From: Dyadobacter frigoris
GTDB lineage: Bacteria; Bacteroidota; Bacteroidia; Cytophagales; Spirosomataceae
Direction: 5' to 3'
NCBI RefSeq assembly: GCF_005280585.1
Contig: NZ_SZVO01000004.1
Coordinates: 124,001-188,000, forward strand
DNA: 64,000 nt
A program made the position numbers and the translations under genes. The stretch's first letter is position 1. Each line of letters starts with the position of its first letter. Shown here piece by piece: positions 51,247-60,127 of this stretch. The notes under the pieces were generated by a model. The model was not told the origin of the DNA. It worked only from the letters and a program-made list of their open reading frames with translations, and did not search any database.

Positions 51247-52140
51247 TTACGACAGGCTAACCGCTTGTGACTTCTGGTTATCAGAAATCACCTTGACCAT
51301 TTGCAGCGCAACGGAAAGTATTATCAAACCAAGTCCGGCGTAAAAAGCCCAGTTTAATTCGCGGTTTTCTCTGTAAATAAAAATGGCAAGGATTATGGTA
51401 TAAACCGGTTCAAGATTAAAGCTCAGATTTACTGTAAAAGCAGGGATTTTATGCAAAGCTTCGGTTAAAAGCATGTATAAAAGAACGGTGCAAAATAGGG
51501 AAAGTAAAATAAGATAACCTATGTCAGACCGGGAAGGAAGCATGGTGGCAACCGGAAAAAAGTGCAGATAAAGAGGCATGATTACCGCTAAGCAAAGACT
51601 TCCGCCAATCATTTGATAGACAGTAATAGTTTCACTTTTATAAACATGTGCCAGCCGCTCATTGGCTATTGTGAAAAATGCTACCAGTAATGACGATACA
51701 ACTCCAAGACCAATCCCGAGGCGATATTTGGAATCAAAACTGAAAATTAAAGCAATTCCAAGAAGCGTAAGGCTGCTTAGGAAAAGCTCGGATACGGCGA
51801 ATTTCTTTTTATTGATCAGCGGGGCGAGAACAGCGGTGAGAAATCCTGTCAGTGAAAAGCATACCACGCCGACTGAAATATTGGAATACTTGATGCTGCC
51901 ATAGAAAAATATCCAGTGAAGTCCGAGCAGGCAGCCGGCAAAAGCTATACGCCCGAAATCTTTGGCTGAAATTGTTTTAAATTTTCCGGAAAACGCCAGA
52001 ATAAGCAACAGTAAAATACCTGAAATAATCATGCGGTACCAAACCAGTAAACCTTCATTAAGCGTTATCAGTTTTCCAAAAACTCCTGTGAAACCTGCAA
52101 GTAAAATAGCGCAGTGTAATTGTAAAAATGCTTTTCTCAT
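51247..52140 (-). CDS. EamA family transporter
   Basis: 297 residues, ten predicted membrane helices in two EamA repeats (first repeat about 6-140, second about 150-285). Visible: LLAGFTGVFGKLITLNEGLLVWYRMIISG, FFYGSIKYSNISVGVVCFSLTG, and LFCTVLLYMLLTEALHKIPAFTVNLSFNLEPVY. It is in the drug/metabolite transporter superfamily, likely exporting a small metabolite; substrate unknown. Confidence 0.92.
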   Translation of the reverse strand: MRKAFLQLHCAILLAGFTGVFGKLITLNEGLLVWYRMIISGILLLLILAFSGKFKTISAKDFGRIAFAGCLLGLHWIFFYGSIKYSNISVGVVCFSLTGFLTAVLAPLINKKKFAVSELFLSSLTLLGIALIFSFDSKYRLGIGLGVVSSLLVAFFTIANERLAHVYKSETITVYQMIGGSLCLAVIMPLYLHFFPVATMLPSRSDIGYLILLSLFCTVLLYMLLTEALHKIPAFTVNLSFNLEPVYTIILAIFIYRENRELNWAFYAGLGLIILSVALQMVKVISDNQKSQAVSLS

Positions 52141-52285
52141 TGGTATAACTTATGCCGGATTACTGTTCATAATTCCCGTATTGTTATAAGTTTATAACAG
52201 TTACTTAAATATAAGGAAATTGTGTAAATAATTCTGTTAATTATAAATTGTAGCAAGGTCTAAATTGTAGAATAGCACTGATTTA

Positions 52286-53173
52286 CTAGGGTTTAGCCTT
52301 TTCAAGATAACCGTTATCACTCAGCCAGTCGGCCATACGTTGTGGCCAGGATTTAATACTTTGCCATGGAGAGCGATTTCCCATATTAAATCCATGATCG
52401 CCTTTTGTGAACAAATGGGCTTCTACCGGACGTTTTGCTTCACGATATTTTACCAATAAGCTTGTTGTTGTAACGGCGCAGCAGGGATCATCGTTGGCTG
52501 CAAGTAAAAATGCAGGTGGTGCATCCTGAGGAATAACATCGGGAATTCCCAACGGTCCAGGGTATATCAGCATCTGAAAATCAGGTTTTCCGTTTAATCT
52601 ATCAATAGGATCTTTAGCGGCCGGATCTCCTTTGCCGGATTCATAGGCTACGGCTGCTACAACTTCGCCTCCGGCAGAAAAGCCCAGCATACCAACGCGG
52701 TTATTATCAATTCCATATTCTTTGGCCAAACTTCTTACTTGCCGGATTGCGCGTAATCCATCTTCACGGGGCTGTTTTTCGAGAGAATAAGGAGAACCAT
52801 CTTCCCTTGGAAGACGATATTTTAAGACAAAAACAGTAACCCCAAGTTTTGCCAGATATTCCGCCGGTTCTGTGCCTTCTGCATTATAAACGAGTAATCG
52901 AAATCCACCGCCCGGACAAATGACAACCGCCGTTCCATTGGCTTTTCCGGCAGGTGGAAGAAATACCTGAAGAGATGGATTGTGAATATTTTTCACCCAA
53001 TAATCCTTGGCAGATTCAGTCTCTTTTGACTTTGCTTCGAAGCCTGGAGGGCCATTTTTCCATAAGGGGATGATTGTTTTGGCCTGTTGTGCGTTGGCTG
53101 TGAGTGAGATTAGTACGAGAGCAAAGACTATCCTGATTCTATTTTTCAGGATTTTGTTCAGAGAAGATTTCAT
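52286..53173 (-). CDS. Exported alpha/beta-hydrolase (esterase/lipase, xylan-esterase-like)
   Basis: 295 residues with signal peptide (IRIVFALVLISLTANAQQ). The oxyanion motif VVICPGGGFRLL is at about 83-94; nucleophile Ser166 in GMLGFSAGGEV; Asp in FLLAANDDPCCAV; His in FTKGDHGFNMGN. It resembles BD-FAE/acetyl-xylan esterase-like hydrolases that trim acyl groups from polysaccharides. Exported and consistent with a glycan-degrading lifestyle; exact substrate is unknown. Confidence 0.9.
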   Translation of the reverse strand: MKSSLNKILKNRIRIVFALVLISLTANAQQAKTIIPLWKNGPPGFEAKSKETESAKDYWVKNIHNPSLQVFLPPAGKANGTAVVICPGGGFRLLVYNAEGTEPAEYLAKLGVTVFVLKYRLPREDGSPYSLEKQPREDGLRAIRQVRSLAKEYGIDNNRVGMLGFSAGGEVVAAVAYESGKGDPAAKDPIDRLNGKPDFQMLIYPGPLGIPDVIPQDAPPAFLLAANDDPCCAVTTTSLLVKYREAKRPVEAHLFTKGDHGFNMGNRSPWQSIKSWPQRMADWLSDNGYLEKAKP

Positions 53174-53337
53174 ATAGGTTATTGGATATTTTAATTTTAA
53201 ATATGTTAGGTATAAATTTATGATTTAAACCTAAACTAATAAGTGGAAACCTTTTTTTTATTATAAGATGAAGACATCAAAATATAGTGTCAATCAATAA
53301 TTCCTGAACTACACACATGCTTTCCTTATATTAATAG

Positions 53338-53838
53338 ATGCACATAGAAAGATACATAACAGATCATTTGGATCCCGATTCTTATATTGAATGCAGTTTT
53401 TTTGATATTGTTGACGTCCTTGATTCACATAAATTTTATAGTTCTGGCAGTAATGGAATCTTTGAGTTGCGTAGTATCCTGACGAGGTTAAAAACTACCA
53501 CTAACAGACATCGACTTAATCTTGGATTTGAGGTTTGGAATTCTTCTGCTCTGGATATTGATGACTTATTCGAAACAAGAAATGGAGATGCTGACGAAAT
53601 TTTAGCCACAGTAGCGTGGAAAGCACTTGAGTTTCTCTTAATGAATCCGGAGACAGAGATTTTTACTAGTGGAAGTACATCTGCCAGAACTCGACTGTAT
53701 CAGATTGGAATTGCCAGGAATATGGATTATTTACCTGAAAATTTGAGAATTGAAGGAATAGAACTTCAAAAAAAATCTGGATGGGTAGAATTTCAGAAAG
53801 GAATAAATTATGATGCATTCTTGTTATCAGTTAAATGA
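53338..53838 (+). CDS. DUF6934-like protein, possible toxin-antitoxin component
   Basis: 166 residues. The C-terminal segment resembles DUF6934 (from memory): DEILATVAWKALEFLLMNPE, the signature GSTSARTRLYQIGIARNM, and WVEFQKGINYDAFLLSVK. The family is almost restricted to Bacteroidota and uncharacterised. It is followed 34 bp downstream by a 53-residue gene, and the pair is bounded by a terminator, a compact arrangement seen in two-gene toxin-antitoxin loci (inference only). It is AT-richer than its neighbours. Confidence 0.75.
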   Translation: MHIERYITDHLDPDSYIECSFFDIVDVLDSHKFYSSGSNGIFELRSILTRLKTTTNRHRLNLGFEVWNSSALDIDDLFETRNGDADEILATVAWKALEFLLMNPETEIFTSGSTSARTRLYQIGIARNMDYLPENLRIEGIELQKKSGWVEFQKGINYDAFLLSVK

Positions 53839-53872
53839 TTATTAACTTTGAGTAGAAACAAAAGAAAGAAAT

Positions 53873-54034
53873 ATGCCAACTACAATCACAAAAAACCAAC
53901 AAAGGGCTAGTCGTAAATCAACGAAAGCAGTTGCGAAATATGTTGAAGGCGGGATAAGTAATATTGAAAGAAAAACCAGAGAAATGGAAAGAATTCTAGA
54001 TGAGTTCCCAATTCCTTTAAGAACACAGAAATAA
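53873..54034 (+). CDS. Small basic protein partner of the DUF6934-like gene
   Basis: 53 residues, below common size cut-offs: MPTTITKNQQRASRKSTKAV, then AKYVEGGISNIERKTREME, then RILDEFPIPLRTQK. Basic N-terminus with a helical middle; no known motif. It begins 34 bp after the DUF6934-like stop with an AAAGAAAG upstream. Read as a candidate antitoxin or accessory protein. Confidence 0.6.
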   Translation: MPTTITKNQQRASRKSTKAVAKYVEGGISNIERKTREMERILDEFPIPLRTQK

Positions 54035-54054
54035 CAATTATTCTAGTGGTTATA

Positions 54055-54097
54055 AAAAAGTCATCTTTTCTATTAATTAAAGGTCAGGTGACTTTTT
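54055..54097. terminator. Terminator after the DUF6934 pair
   Basis: AAAAAGTCA (54055-54063) pairs with TGACTTTTT (54089-54097) across a 25-nt loop, then CTTTAAA. It lies between this pair and the converging peptide-deformylase-like gene. Confidence 0.65.
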
Positions 54098-54158
54098 CTT
54101 TAAATTACTTATTTCGAAATAATTCTATTTTTTCGGAATTCGGCCACAACAATTCCCG

Positions 54159-54644
54159 TTACGGCCGCCATTTGAAAGATTTGTGGTCAATTGCCCGCAT
54201 GGTACACAAAATACCGTCCAAATGGTCATACTCATGTTGCAGCAATTCCGATAAGTCATCAGCCATTTTCCATTCCTGCGGCTTCCAGTTTTCATCAAGA
54301 TATTTGATTGTCAAACTTTTATGCCGTTTTACTTTGACTAAAAGGTTCGGGAAGCTCATGCAATCATCCCAAAGCTCGAACATGTCTTCGCTTAATTCGC
54401 TAAACTCAGGATTGATAAAAACAACAGGCTTGTCGATATGCATGTAAATGAGCCTTTTCATAATGCCAAGCTGTGGTGCTGCAACAGCCCGGCCAAAATT
54501 GTATTTTGCCCTGATTTCTTTCATAACGTTATCCAGATCTGCGACCCATTCTTTTACCAGTGGCAATTCAGATTGCAAAACAGGCTCACAAACTTGATAA
54601 AGAAGTGGATTTCCCAGTTGCAGCATATCATTCAGACCTTTCAT
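54159..54644 (-). CDS. Peptide-deformylase-family metalloprotein (divergent)
   Basis: 161 residues. Metal ligands are present: Cys95 in the second motif (WDDCMSFP), and His137 and His141 plus catalytic Glu138 in QHEYDHLDG. Motif 1 is GRAVAAPQ (51-58), keeping AAPQ but not the usual GxGxAAPQ glycines; motif 2 is DDCMS instead of EGCLS. These changes are like the type III deformylases, which may act on other substrates or be weaker enzymes. Removes formyl from nascent Met if active. It overlaps the GNAT gene upstream by 4 bp (ATGA), so the two are coupled. The housekeeping def gene is probably elsewhere. Confidence 0.85.
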   Translation of the reverse strand: MKGLNDMLQLGNPLLYQVCEPVLQSELPLVKEWVADLDNVMKEIRAKYNFGRAVAAPQLGIMKRLIYMHIDKPVVFINPEFSELSEDMFELWDDCMSFPNLLVKVKRHKSLTIKYLDENWKPQEWKMADDLSELLQHEYDHLDGILCTMRAIDHKSFKWRP

Positions 54645-55096
54645 TTATTCAATTCTTTTTCAAAACAAACACTGTTTTCAATTCCAATGTACTGACCGTA
54701 GTTAGGAATATTTTTGTACCCATTTTTCTCATAAAGTTTAATCGCTTCCGGTTGTCTTTTTCCGGTTTCCAACACACATTTTTTATAAGATAATTCCGCT
54801 GCCCATTTTTCCAATTCAGTTAAAACTGCGGTTGCAATTCCCTTACCACGGCCCAACGGCGCTGTGTACATTCGTTTCATTTCCATGCTGTCGGGCATAA
54901 ATTCCTTCATCGCCCCACATCCGATGGGCTCGTTATTTTCAAAAGCAACTACGGCGTGTTTTATTTTGTCAATTTTGTTGAATTGAGAATAAAATGCATG
55001 ATCGGCGCCATCTCTTTCGGCGAGGTCTGCGTCAAGCTTTTTTACAAGTGATATGAAAACAGGATCGTCGGAATTGGTTCGAATTAGATTAAGCAT
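54641..55096 (-). CDS. GNAT family N-acetyltransferase
   Basis: 151 residues from the ATG at 55096; an ATG at 55150 would add a nonconserved 18-residue tail. GNAT core: DGADHAFYSQFNKIDKIKHAVVAFENNEPIGCGAMKEF, the acetyl-CoA motif A PLGRGKGIATAVLTELEKWA, and YKKCVLETGKRQPEAIKLYEKNGY. It transfers an acetyl group from acetyl-CoA to an amine; substrate unknown. Translationally coupled to the deformylase-like gene. Confidence 0.88.
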   Translation of the reverse strand: MLNLIRTNSDDPVFISLVKKLDADLAERDGADHAFYSQFNKIDKIKHAVVAFENNEPIGCGAMKEFMPDSMEMKRMYTAPLGRGKGIATAVLTELEKWAAELSYKKCVLETGKRQPEAIKLYEKNGYKNIPNYGQYIGIENSVCFEKELNK

Positions 55097-55230
55097 AAAT
55101 TTATTTCGGATAATAACGTATGTTGAAGAAGACAAAAATATGGATTTCAAAGAAAAACGCTACACCCGGCTTTATGCTTTTTTTGAAAGACTTTTTGTAT
55201 CGTTAACTATTACCGTTTTTTAGTCAAGAT

Positions 55231-56007
55231 TTATTCCTTTAAAAACCGCAGAACGTAATCATTAATTTCCTTCTGCTGCACTTTTGTTCCGCGGTTGTCC
55301 ATATCGTTATGAATGGTAGCCGGCAGTTTAATAATGGTAATTGCCAATTTAGTTTGCTCTTCGGGTGACGGCAAAACACCTTCATCTGCGGACTGATCGC
55401 TTGAACGGATGGAATATACTTTCGGTTTTATTGTTCTGGGCAAAGGCATTCTTCTGTTGTCCAACGTAATTATTTTACTGACAATACCCGGATATTTTTG
55501 TGGAAACAAAGCAGTCATATCGCCACCATTGGAATGTCCGACCAGTGTTATGGTTTTGAAGTCAAGATCCGGAAATGCTTTTTTTAATTCATTGATTACA
55601 AACAAAATATTATCCGCTCCTCTGTCCCAAAACGGACGCCTTACAATTTGGGGAATTCCTGTTGTCGGAATTAACTCATCCGATGGTAACTCGTGCTGGA
55701 TACTGGCTATGAAATATCCATGTGCCGCCAGATTCTCTGTCAAGTATGAAGCTTGTTTATTTCCTGACGGCATATTCTGATAATACCCATGACTAAAAAT
55801 CACGAGCTTTTGCTTTCTGATTTTTCTGTCTGTAATGGGCAAATACAGCGCTATCGGAACGGAGCGATTTCTTACCTTATCGAACAAATTCAGGCTGTCT
55901 GTTTTAACTGGAAATATCTGTATGGATGATTGCGCAGATGCGTTTTTGTTTGAGAGAATGATTGCGAAAAACAACAATAGTAATCGCACATAAATAATTC
56001 TGATCAT
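55231..56007 (-). CDS. Exported alpha/beta-hydrolase, tandem copy 1
   Basis: 258 residues with signal peptide (LLLFFAIILSNKNASAQ). The nucleophile is Ser159 in TLVGHSNGGDMTALF; FSHGYYQNMP holds the oxyanion loop. It resembles the second copy upstream over the whole length, with the first 60 mature residues almost identical at DNA level. Probably an esterase. The downstream ends carry QKEINDYVLRFLKE. The acid and His of the triad are likely in SSDQSADEG and TIHNDMDN but are less certain. The gene order suggests a duplicated gene 36 bp apart. Confidence 0.85.
   Translation of the reverse strand: MIRIIYVRLLLLFFAIILSNKNASAQSSIQIFPVKTDSLNLFDKVRNRSVPIALYLPITDRKIRKQKLVIFSHGYYQNMPSGNKQASYLTENLAAHGYFIASIQHELPSDELIPTTGIPQIVRRPFWDRGADNILFVINELKKAFPDLDFKTITLVGHSNGGDMTALFPQKYPGIVSKIITLDNRRMPLPRTIKPKVYSIRSSDQSADEGVLPSPEEQTKLAITIIKLPATIHNDMDNRGTKVQQKEINDYVLRFLKE
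55784..55939. repeat. 156-bp near-identical block, copy 1
   Basis: Matches 56597-56752 base for base except six substitutions and no gaps. The block covers the codons for the signal-peptide end and first 50-60 mature residues of the hydrolases, while sequence on either side diverges strongly, which points to recent gene conversion. Confidence 0.9.
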
Positions 56008-56043
56008 TTGAATTAGGTTTATCGGGCAGAATAATGAAAAGTA

Positions 56044-56853
56044 TTAATTACTTATAAAGTTTTCCAGATAGCTATTTATTTCCTTCCGCTGCTCTGCGTT
56101 TGCGTCATTATCCATCTCTGTGTGCTTTGTATTAGCTAATTTAACAATTTTAATTCGATACTTTTCTGCTTCAGACGATGTGGGTAACACGCCGTCGTCT
56201 GCTGGCAAATCACTTGAACGGATAGAATAAATTCTTGGGTGCCTGCTTTTGGGAAGTGCCATTCGCCGGTTATCCAGGGTAATTATTTTGTCTGCCAAAT
56301 CCGGATACTTCGTAGCAAATAATGCGGTCATATCGCCACCATTTGAATGGCCTATTAGAGAAAGGTGTTCATAATCAAGGTCGGGATTTAATCGTTTCAT
56401 TTCATTTAAAACAAAATGGATATTTCTAACGCCACGTTCCCAGTTTGATTTTCTGGTAATGTAATAGGGCTCAGTCATAGCCAGGAGACTGTCAGTCGGT
56501 AATTCATGTTGGATACTGACTACAAAATATCCAAGTGAAGCCAGATTTTCGGTCAGGTAAGAATATACTAAATAATCTCCTCCTTTATTTTCTCCATACC
56601 CATGACTAAAAATCACCAGCTTTTGCTTTCTGATTTTTCTGTCGGTAATGGGCAAATACAACGCTATCGGAACGGAGCGATTTCTTACCTTATCAAACAA
56701 ATTCAGGTTGTCCGTTTTAACTGGAAATATCTGTATGGATGATTGCGCAGATACATCTATGGATGCAAAAATTAGTATAATTAGCAGTTGATAAAAGAAG
56801 ATTCGGGTCATTCGGAACGGCCTGTTGGTTTGGACTTTTAAAACAAAATACAT
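56044..56853 (-). CDS. Exported alpha/beta-hydrolase, tandem copy 2
   Basis: 269 residues (255 from the ATG at 56811, which starts the signal peptide MTRIFFYQLLIILIFASIDVSAQ better). Nucleophile Ser170 in LIGHSNGGDMTALF; FSHGYGENKGGD oxyanion region; possible acid and His in SSDLPADDG and NTKHTEMDN. Shares the gene plan of copy 1 but with the loop after the oxyanion region rebuilt (GENKGGDYLVYSYL versus YQNMPSGNKQASYL). Gene pair lies on the same strand 36 bp apart. Confidence 0.85.
   Translation of the reverse strand: MYFVLKVQTNRPFRMTRIFFYQLLIILIFASIDVSAQSSIQIFPVKTDNLNLFDKVRNRSVPIALYLPITDRKIRKQKLVIFSHGYGENKGGDYLVYSYLTENLASLGYFVVSIQHELPTDSLLAMTEPYYITRKSNWERGVRNIHFVLNEMKRLNPDLDYEHLSLIGHSNGGDMTALFATKYPDLADKIITLDNRRMALPKSRHPRIYSIRSSDLPADDGVLPTSSEAEKYRIKIVKLANTKHTEMDNDANAEQRKEINSYLENFISN
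56597..56752. repeat. 156-bp near-identical block, copy 2
   Basis: Partner of 55784-55939 (150 of 156 positions identical). See that entry. Confidence 0.9.
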
Positions 56854-56907
56854 TAGCCAGATTAGCGATTAATTTATACTGTTAGGCGAGTAAATACCGA
56901 TTTGCAT

Positions 56908-58512
56908 TTACTGTTCGTAAATATCATATTCGTCAATTGTATTTATTCGTTTCAAATCCGGAAATTTATATCCCAGAATATTTTTGGGTGTATCGCCCTT
57001 TTTTGCCACAACAAATCTGATCTTATTTTGCTTCACCAGACTTTCGAAATTCTGAAAATTAAAAGTCTTATTTTTGTCTGCCAGGTATACAATGTCTGTG
57101 AAAGGGACTAAAACGTTTCTGAATAAGAAATGTTTTAGATACACACCTTGGAAATTATCACCATCACAAACATAAACCCATTCCTTATCAACCAGTTTTT
57201 TGTCGTTTATAAGAAAATTTGCAACTTCTTTTTCTTTAAAATATTGATGCGTATATAAACTATGCGGCTGGTTTTGATACGTCATGTACACAAAAAGCGT
57301 GCAATGAATTGCAACAATAATAAGGTAAGAGGCAAGAAGGGCTCTCAGGATTTTCGGCTGAAATAAATTCTTCCTTTTAGGCTCTGTGAAAAACAGCGTG
57401 ATTTGAATAGCGGCAATGATAAGGTAATCCTGATAGTATCCAACACCTGCACCAATTTTAAATGCCGTAGCGGTAGCAAACAAAAAGAACATGGAACTGG
57501 CTATTGCCAGAAAACGGTAAAATGCCGACTCTTCACGAATCAGAGAATAAAATGTTATTATGAAATTACAAATAATGAGCGGGGCAAACTGAAGCAGGAA
57601 TTTCTCCAAAGTCCAGTCGTAGAACCAGTCCCAACTTACTGAATTTTCTACTCCGCCAATGATGTTCGAAAAGAAAACAGGTATGGAGTTTGTAGGTAAA
57701 ATAAGGAAATAGAACGCAAAGAATACTAAACCTGATAAAATAAGTTTAGCCAATAGTTTCCACTGATACTGGTAGACGCAAAAGAGAGCCAGTGCGATGG
57801 CATGAATGGTGCCGCTTTGTTTTACAAAAAATGCAGTAACAGAAATAAAAATGGCGAGGATGTACCAAAGATCGTTTTTAGATGTGGACGTTATTGCCTT
57901 GAAGACCGCACATACGTATAAAGCTGTAAGTAATACGATCAGGCTGTCGGGCCGGGAGCTGGTTAATATCCAGAAGGCTAAAACCTGAAATACAAGACAT
58001 GCCGTAAGCATTCCGGTTATTCTCTTTCTTTTGGTCAGTTTGATCAGGAAAAATGCCAAAACCAGAGCCGTTAAAACTGTAAGAGCCATGGAAACGAACC
58101 GGTTGCTCACAAAAACCTTATGCACGTCATCGGGAAGCCAGCCGTTGATTTCTAATAATAAATTGGTAAAAAGAAAGTATAAAGGTGTGTACTGGGTAAA
58201 ACGGAACGGAGCATTTTCGGGATTGGAATATACCGGGCGGTTGTCTGCCAGAAACTGAATCGGAAAAATGGTACTCGTTTCACTTCCTGACATATCTGGA
58301 AGAAAACTCAGAGAAAAGTAAACTTTCACAACAATTAAAATCAGGCACGAAACTATGCTGATCGTTGCCGCGATTTTAAACAAATTAATTCTCATCCAAT
58401 TATATAATATCATTTTGTTGGGGATAAATTCTTTAAAGGGCATGTGGAACAAATAGCTTGCCAGAACTGAAATTTTATTTAATGACCAGACTACAAATTT
58501 CAAGTTCATCAA
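56908..58512 (-). CDS. Polytopic GT-C-like membrane protein
   Basis: 534 residues with about ten or eleven predicted membrane helices, organised as in GT-C/PMT-like transferases: a periplasmic loop after the first helix (about 70-120, DMSGSETSTIFPIQFLADNRP) with an acidic residue, a Trp-rich stretch, and a C-terminal soluble tail (about 440-534, DKEWVYVCDGDNFQGVYLKH). Start uncertain: the ATG encoding MILYNWMRINLFKIA (residue 34) may be the true one. The substrate is unknown; a role in envelope glycosylation is an inference. Confidence 0.7.
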   Translation of the reverse strand: MMNLKFVVWSLNKISVLASYLFHMPFKEFIPNKMILYNWMRINLFKIAATISIVSCLILIVVKVYFSLSFLPDMSGSETSTIFPIQFLADNRPVYSNPENAPFRFTQYTPLYFLFTNLLLEINGWLPDDVHKVFVSNRFVSMALTVLTALVLAFFLIKLTKRKRITGMLTACLVFQVLAFWILTSSRPDSLIVLLTALYVCAVFKAITSTSKNDLWYILAIFISVTAFFVKQSGTIHAIALALFCVYQYQWKLLAKLILSGLVFFAFYFLILPTNSIPVFFSNIIGGVENSVSWDWFYDWTLEKFLLQFAPLIICNFIITFYSLIREESAFYRFLAIASSMFFLFATATAFKIGAGVGYYQDYLIIAAIQITLFFTEPKRKNLFQPKILRALLASYLIIVAIHCTLFVYMTYQNQPHSLYTHQYFKEKEVANFLINDKKLVDKEWVYVCDGDNFQGVYLKHFLFRNVLVPFTDIVYLADKNKTFNFQNFESLVKQNKIRFVVAKKGDTPKNILGYKFPDLKRINTIDEYDIYEQ

Positions 58513-58798
58513 TTATATTAGCAGTAATTCATCAGGGTGATTTTATGCTTTTGATATTTAGTATTTTGTGGCTAGACCCGCATTTGAGCCGGAGCAATTG
58601 ACAGTTTCAGTCAAGTAAACAGAAAGTCTCAGGACAGTATTATAGCAGGGATAGATAAACATCCAAAATTTATTAGTGAGGGTGAGTTTTATTTTATGTC
58701 AAACAAATTTAAGAATAGCGGAGAATATGTAACCGTTAGGCGATAAATTCCCCTATATCGTTGATCTTTGGACGGTTAAATACAGTCATTTAAAAATC

Positions 58799-60127
58799 TT
58801 ATTTTTGCCCAAAGCGTAAACCGGCAGCTATCCCTATCTGGTAAGGTTTGACCTGAAATTTACTGTCAGGATTTACTAATTTCATCAAACTGTATTCAAA
58901 ATATGGGCCAATCGTTAAGCTTGTGTTTTTACTGATCATTATTTGTTTTCCGAAACCGGCATTCCCCCATATCACATTACTGCCAGCTGTTAGTTCTCTT
59001 GAATATTCGATTCCAACATCGCCAAAGTAATTCCGGAAAACAGAATTTTTCGTAATCAGAGTATGTCTTTTAAGTCCGATCCCAAACAATTTCAATGTGC
59101 TGTTCTCATTATATTTGATTCCCTTTCTGACAATTTTATCACCAACCGGATTTTTTTCATTTACCACGAATTCGTCTGTCGCAATTTCGTATTGAAAGGA
59201 CTGATCAAATTGGCCATAATTTAAAAGCAGTTGGAATCCGTTTTTTTCTACACCGCCAGTTAACTTCAATCCAAGCCTTTTTGCTGAAAATTTTGTTGGA
59301 AAACCAATGTTTTGGTAAACAACACCGGGAATAGCTTGCACCGTTAGTTCTTGAAAAGTATTCATACTAGTGATATTGAAAAGAAATTTTAGTTTTTTCT
59401 CAGTCTTTAATATTTCTGGCTTTGCGTTTTCATTTCGTGATATTGCCTGCGTGTTTATTTTTAGAACAGGGTTAAAATTTGATGCAATAAAAGCCCGGAT
59501 TGCTAATGGTTTGATTTTAGGAATATTAAATTTTAACAATTCCGTGCCTGGGGATACCTTGGTCAACGGGCTGTCAGTTAACAAATCCTTCTCCTTAGAT
59601 AATTGATTACTTATCCGTGCAGTTTCATTTTCTGTAAAAGTTGACACCTCATTATGCTTGCCTTCGAGAGCTTCCTTCACCATTTTAACTTTGCTGGCAG
59701 AATGTATTTTTTCCTCTTTCCCTTTTTTAAAAGACATATTGCCAGTGTTTGAAAACGAAAGCTTGCCGGGCTCTGGGATAGAACTTTTTAGGTCAATTAT
59801 TATTTTTGATTTTTCAGCAGCGGTTTCATTCTTACTTTTTATTTGCCAGCCCGAATCATGTCTCACAGTAATTTCTTCATTCGTAATGTCAGATTTCCTA
59901 ATCATATTGATTGAAATAAAATCGTATTCTATTGCCGTCAAAAAAAGGATAACAATCAAGGCAGCAGCTACCAACAACGGCCTGATATAGGCAGTTCCGT
60001 TTGATATTTGTAAAGTATCAAAAATGCCTTTTTTCCATGACGGGTCCGGTTCGGGCGCAAAGTCATCAAATTTGCGTTTCAAAGCTTTTTGCAATGCTTC
60101 GTCCTCGTTGTTATCAGGAGTTTTCAT
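58799..60127 (-). CDS. Membrane-anchored beta-barrel-like protein, second sigma-factor partner
   Basis: 442 residues, same plan as the protein at 28363-29748: no signal peptide, short cytoplasmic start (PEPDPSWKKGIFDTL near 25-38), one membrane helix at about 43-64 (YIRPLLVAAALIVILFLTAI), a basic/low-complexity linker (about 70-215), and a C-terminal beta-rich domain (about 245-442). Its start overlaps the sigma-factor gene by 14 bp. Likely anti-sigma or signal-transducing protein (inference). Confidence 0.8.
   Translation of the reverse strand: MKTPDNNEDEALQKALKRKFDDFAPEPDPSWKKGIFDTLQISNGTAYIRPLLVAAALIVILFLTAIEYDFISINMIRKSDITNEEITVRHDSGWQIKSKNETAAEKSKIIIDLKSSIPEPGKLSFSNTGNMSFKKGKEEKIHSASKVKMVKEALEGKHNEVSTFTENETARISNQLSKEKDLLTDSPLTKVSPGTELLKFNIPKIKPLAIRAFIASNFNPVLKINTQAISRNENAKPEILKTEKKLKFLFNITSMNTFQELTVQAIPGVVYQNIGFPTKFSAKRLGLKLTGGVEKNGFQLLLNYGQFDQSFQYEIATDEFVVNEKNPVGDKIVRKGIKYNENSTLKLFGIGLKRHTLITKNSVFRNYFGDVGIEYSRELTAGSNVIWGNAGFGKQIMISKNTSLTIGPYFEYSLMKLVNPDSKFQVKPYQIGIAAGLRFGQK

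Noticed and set aside
54046..54447. 133-codon plus-strand frame
   Set aside because: Antisense to the deformylase-like gene and begins in its downstream terminator.
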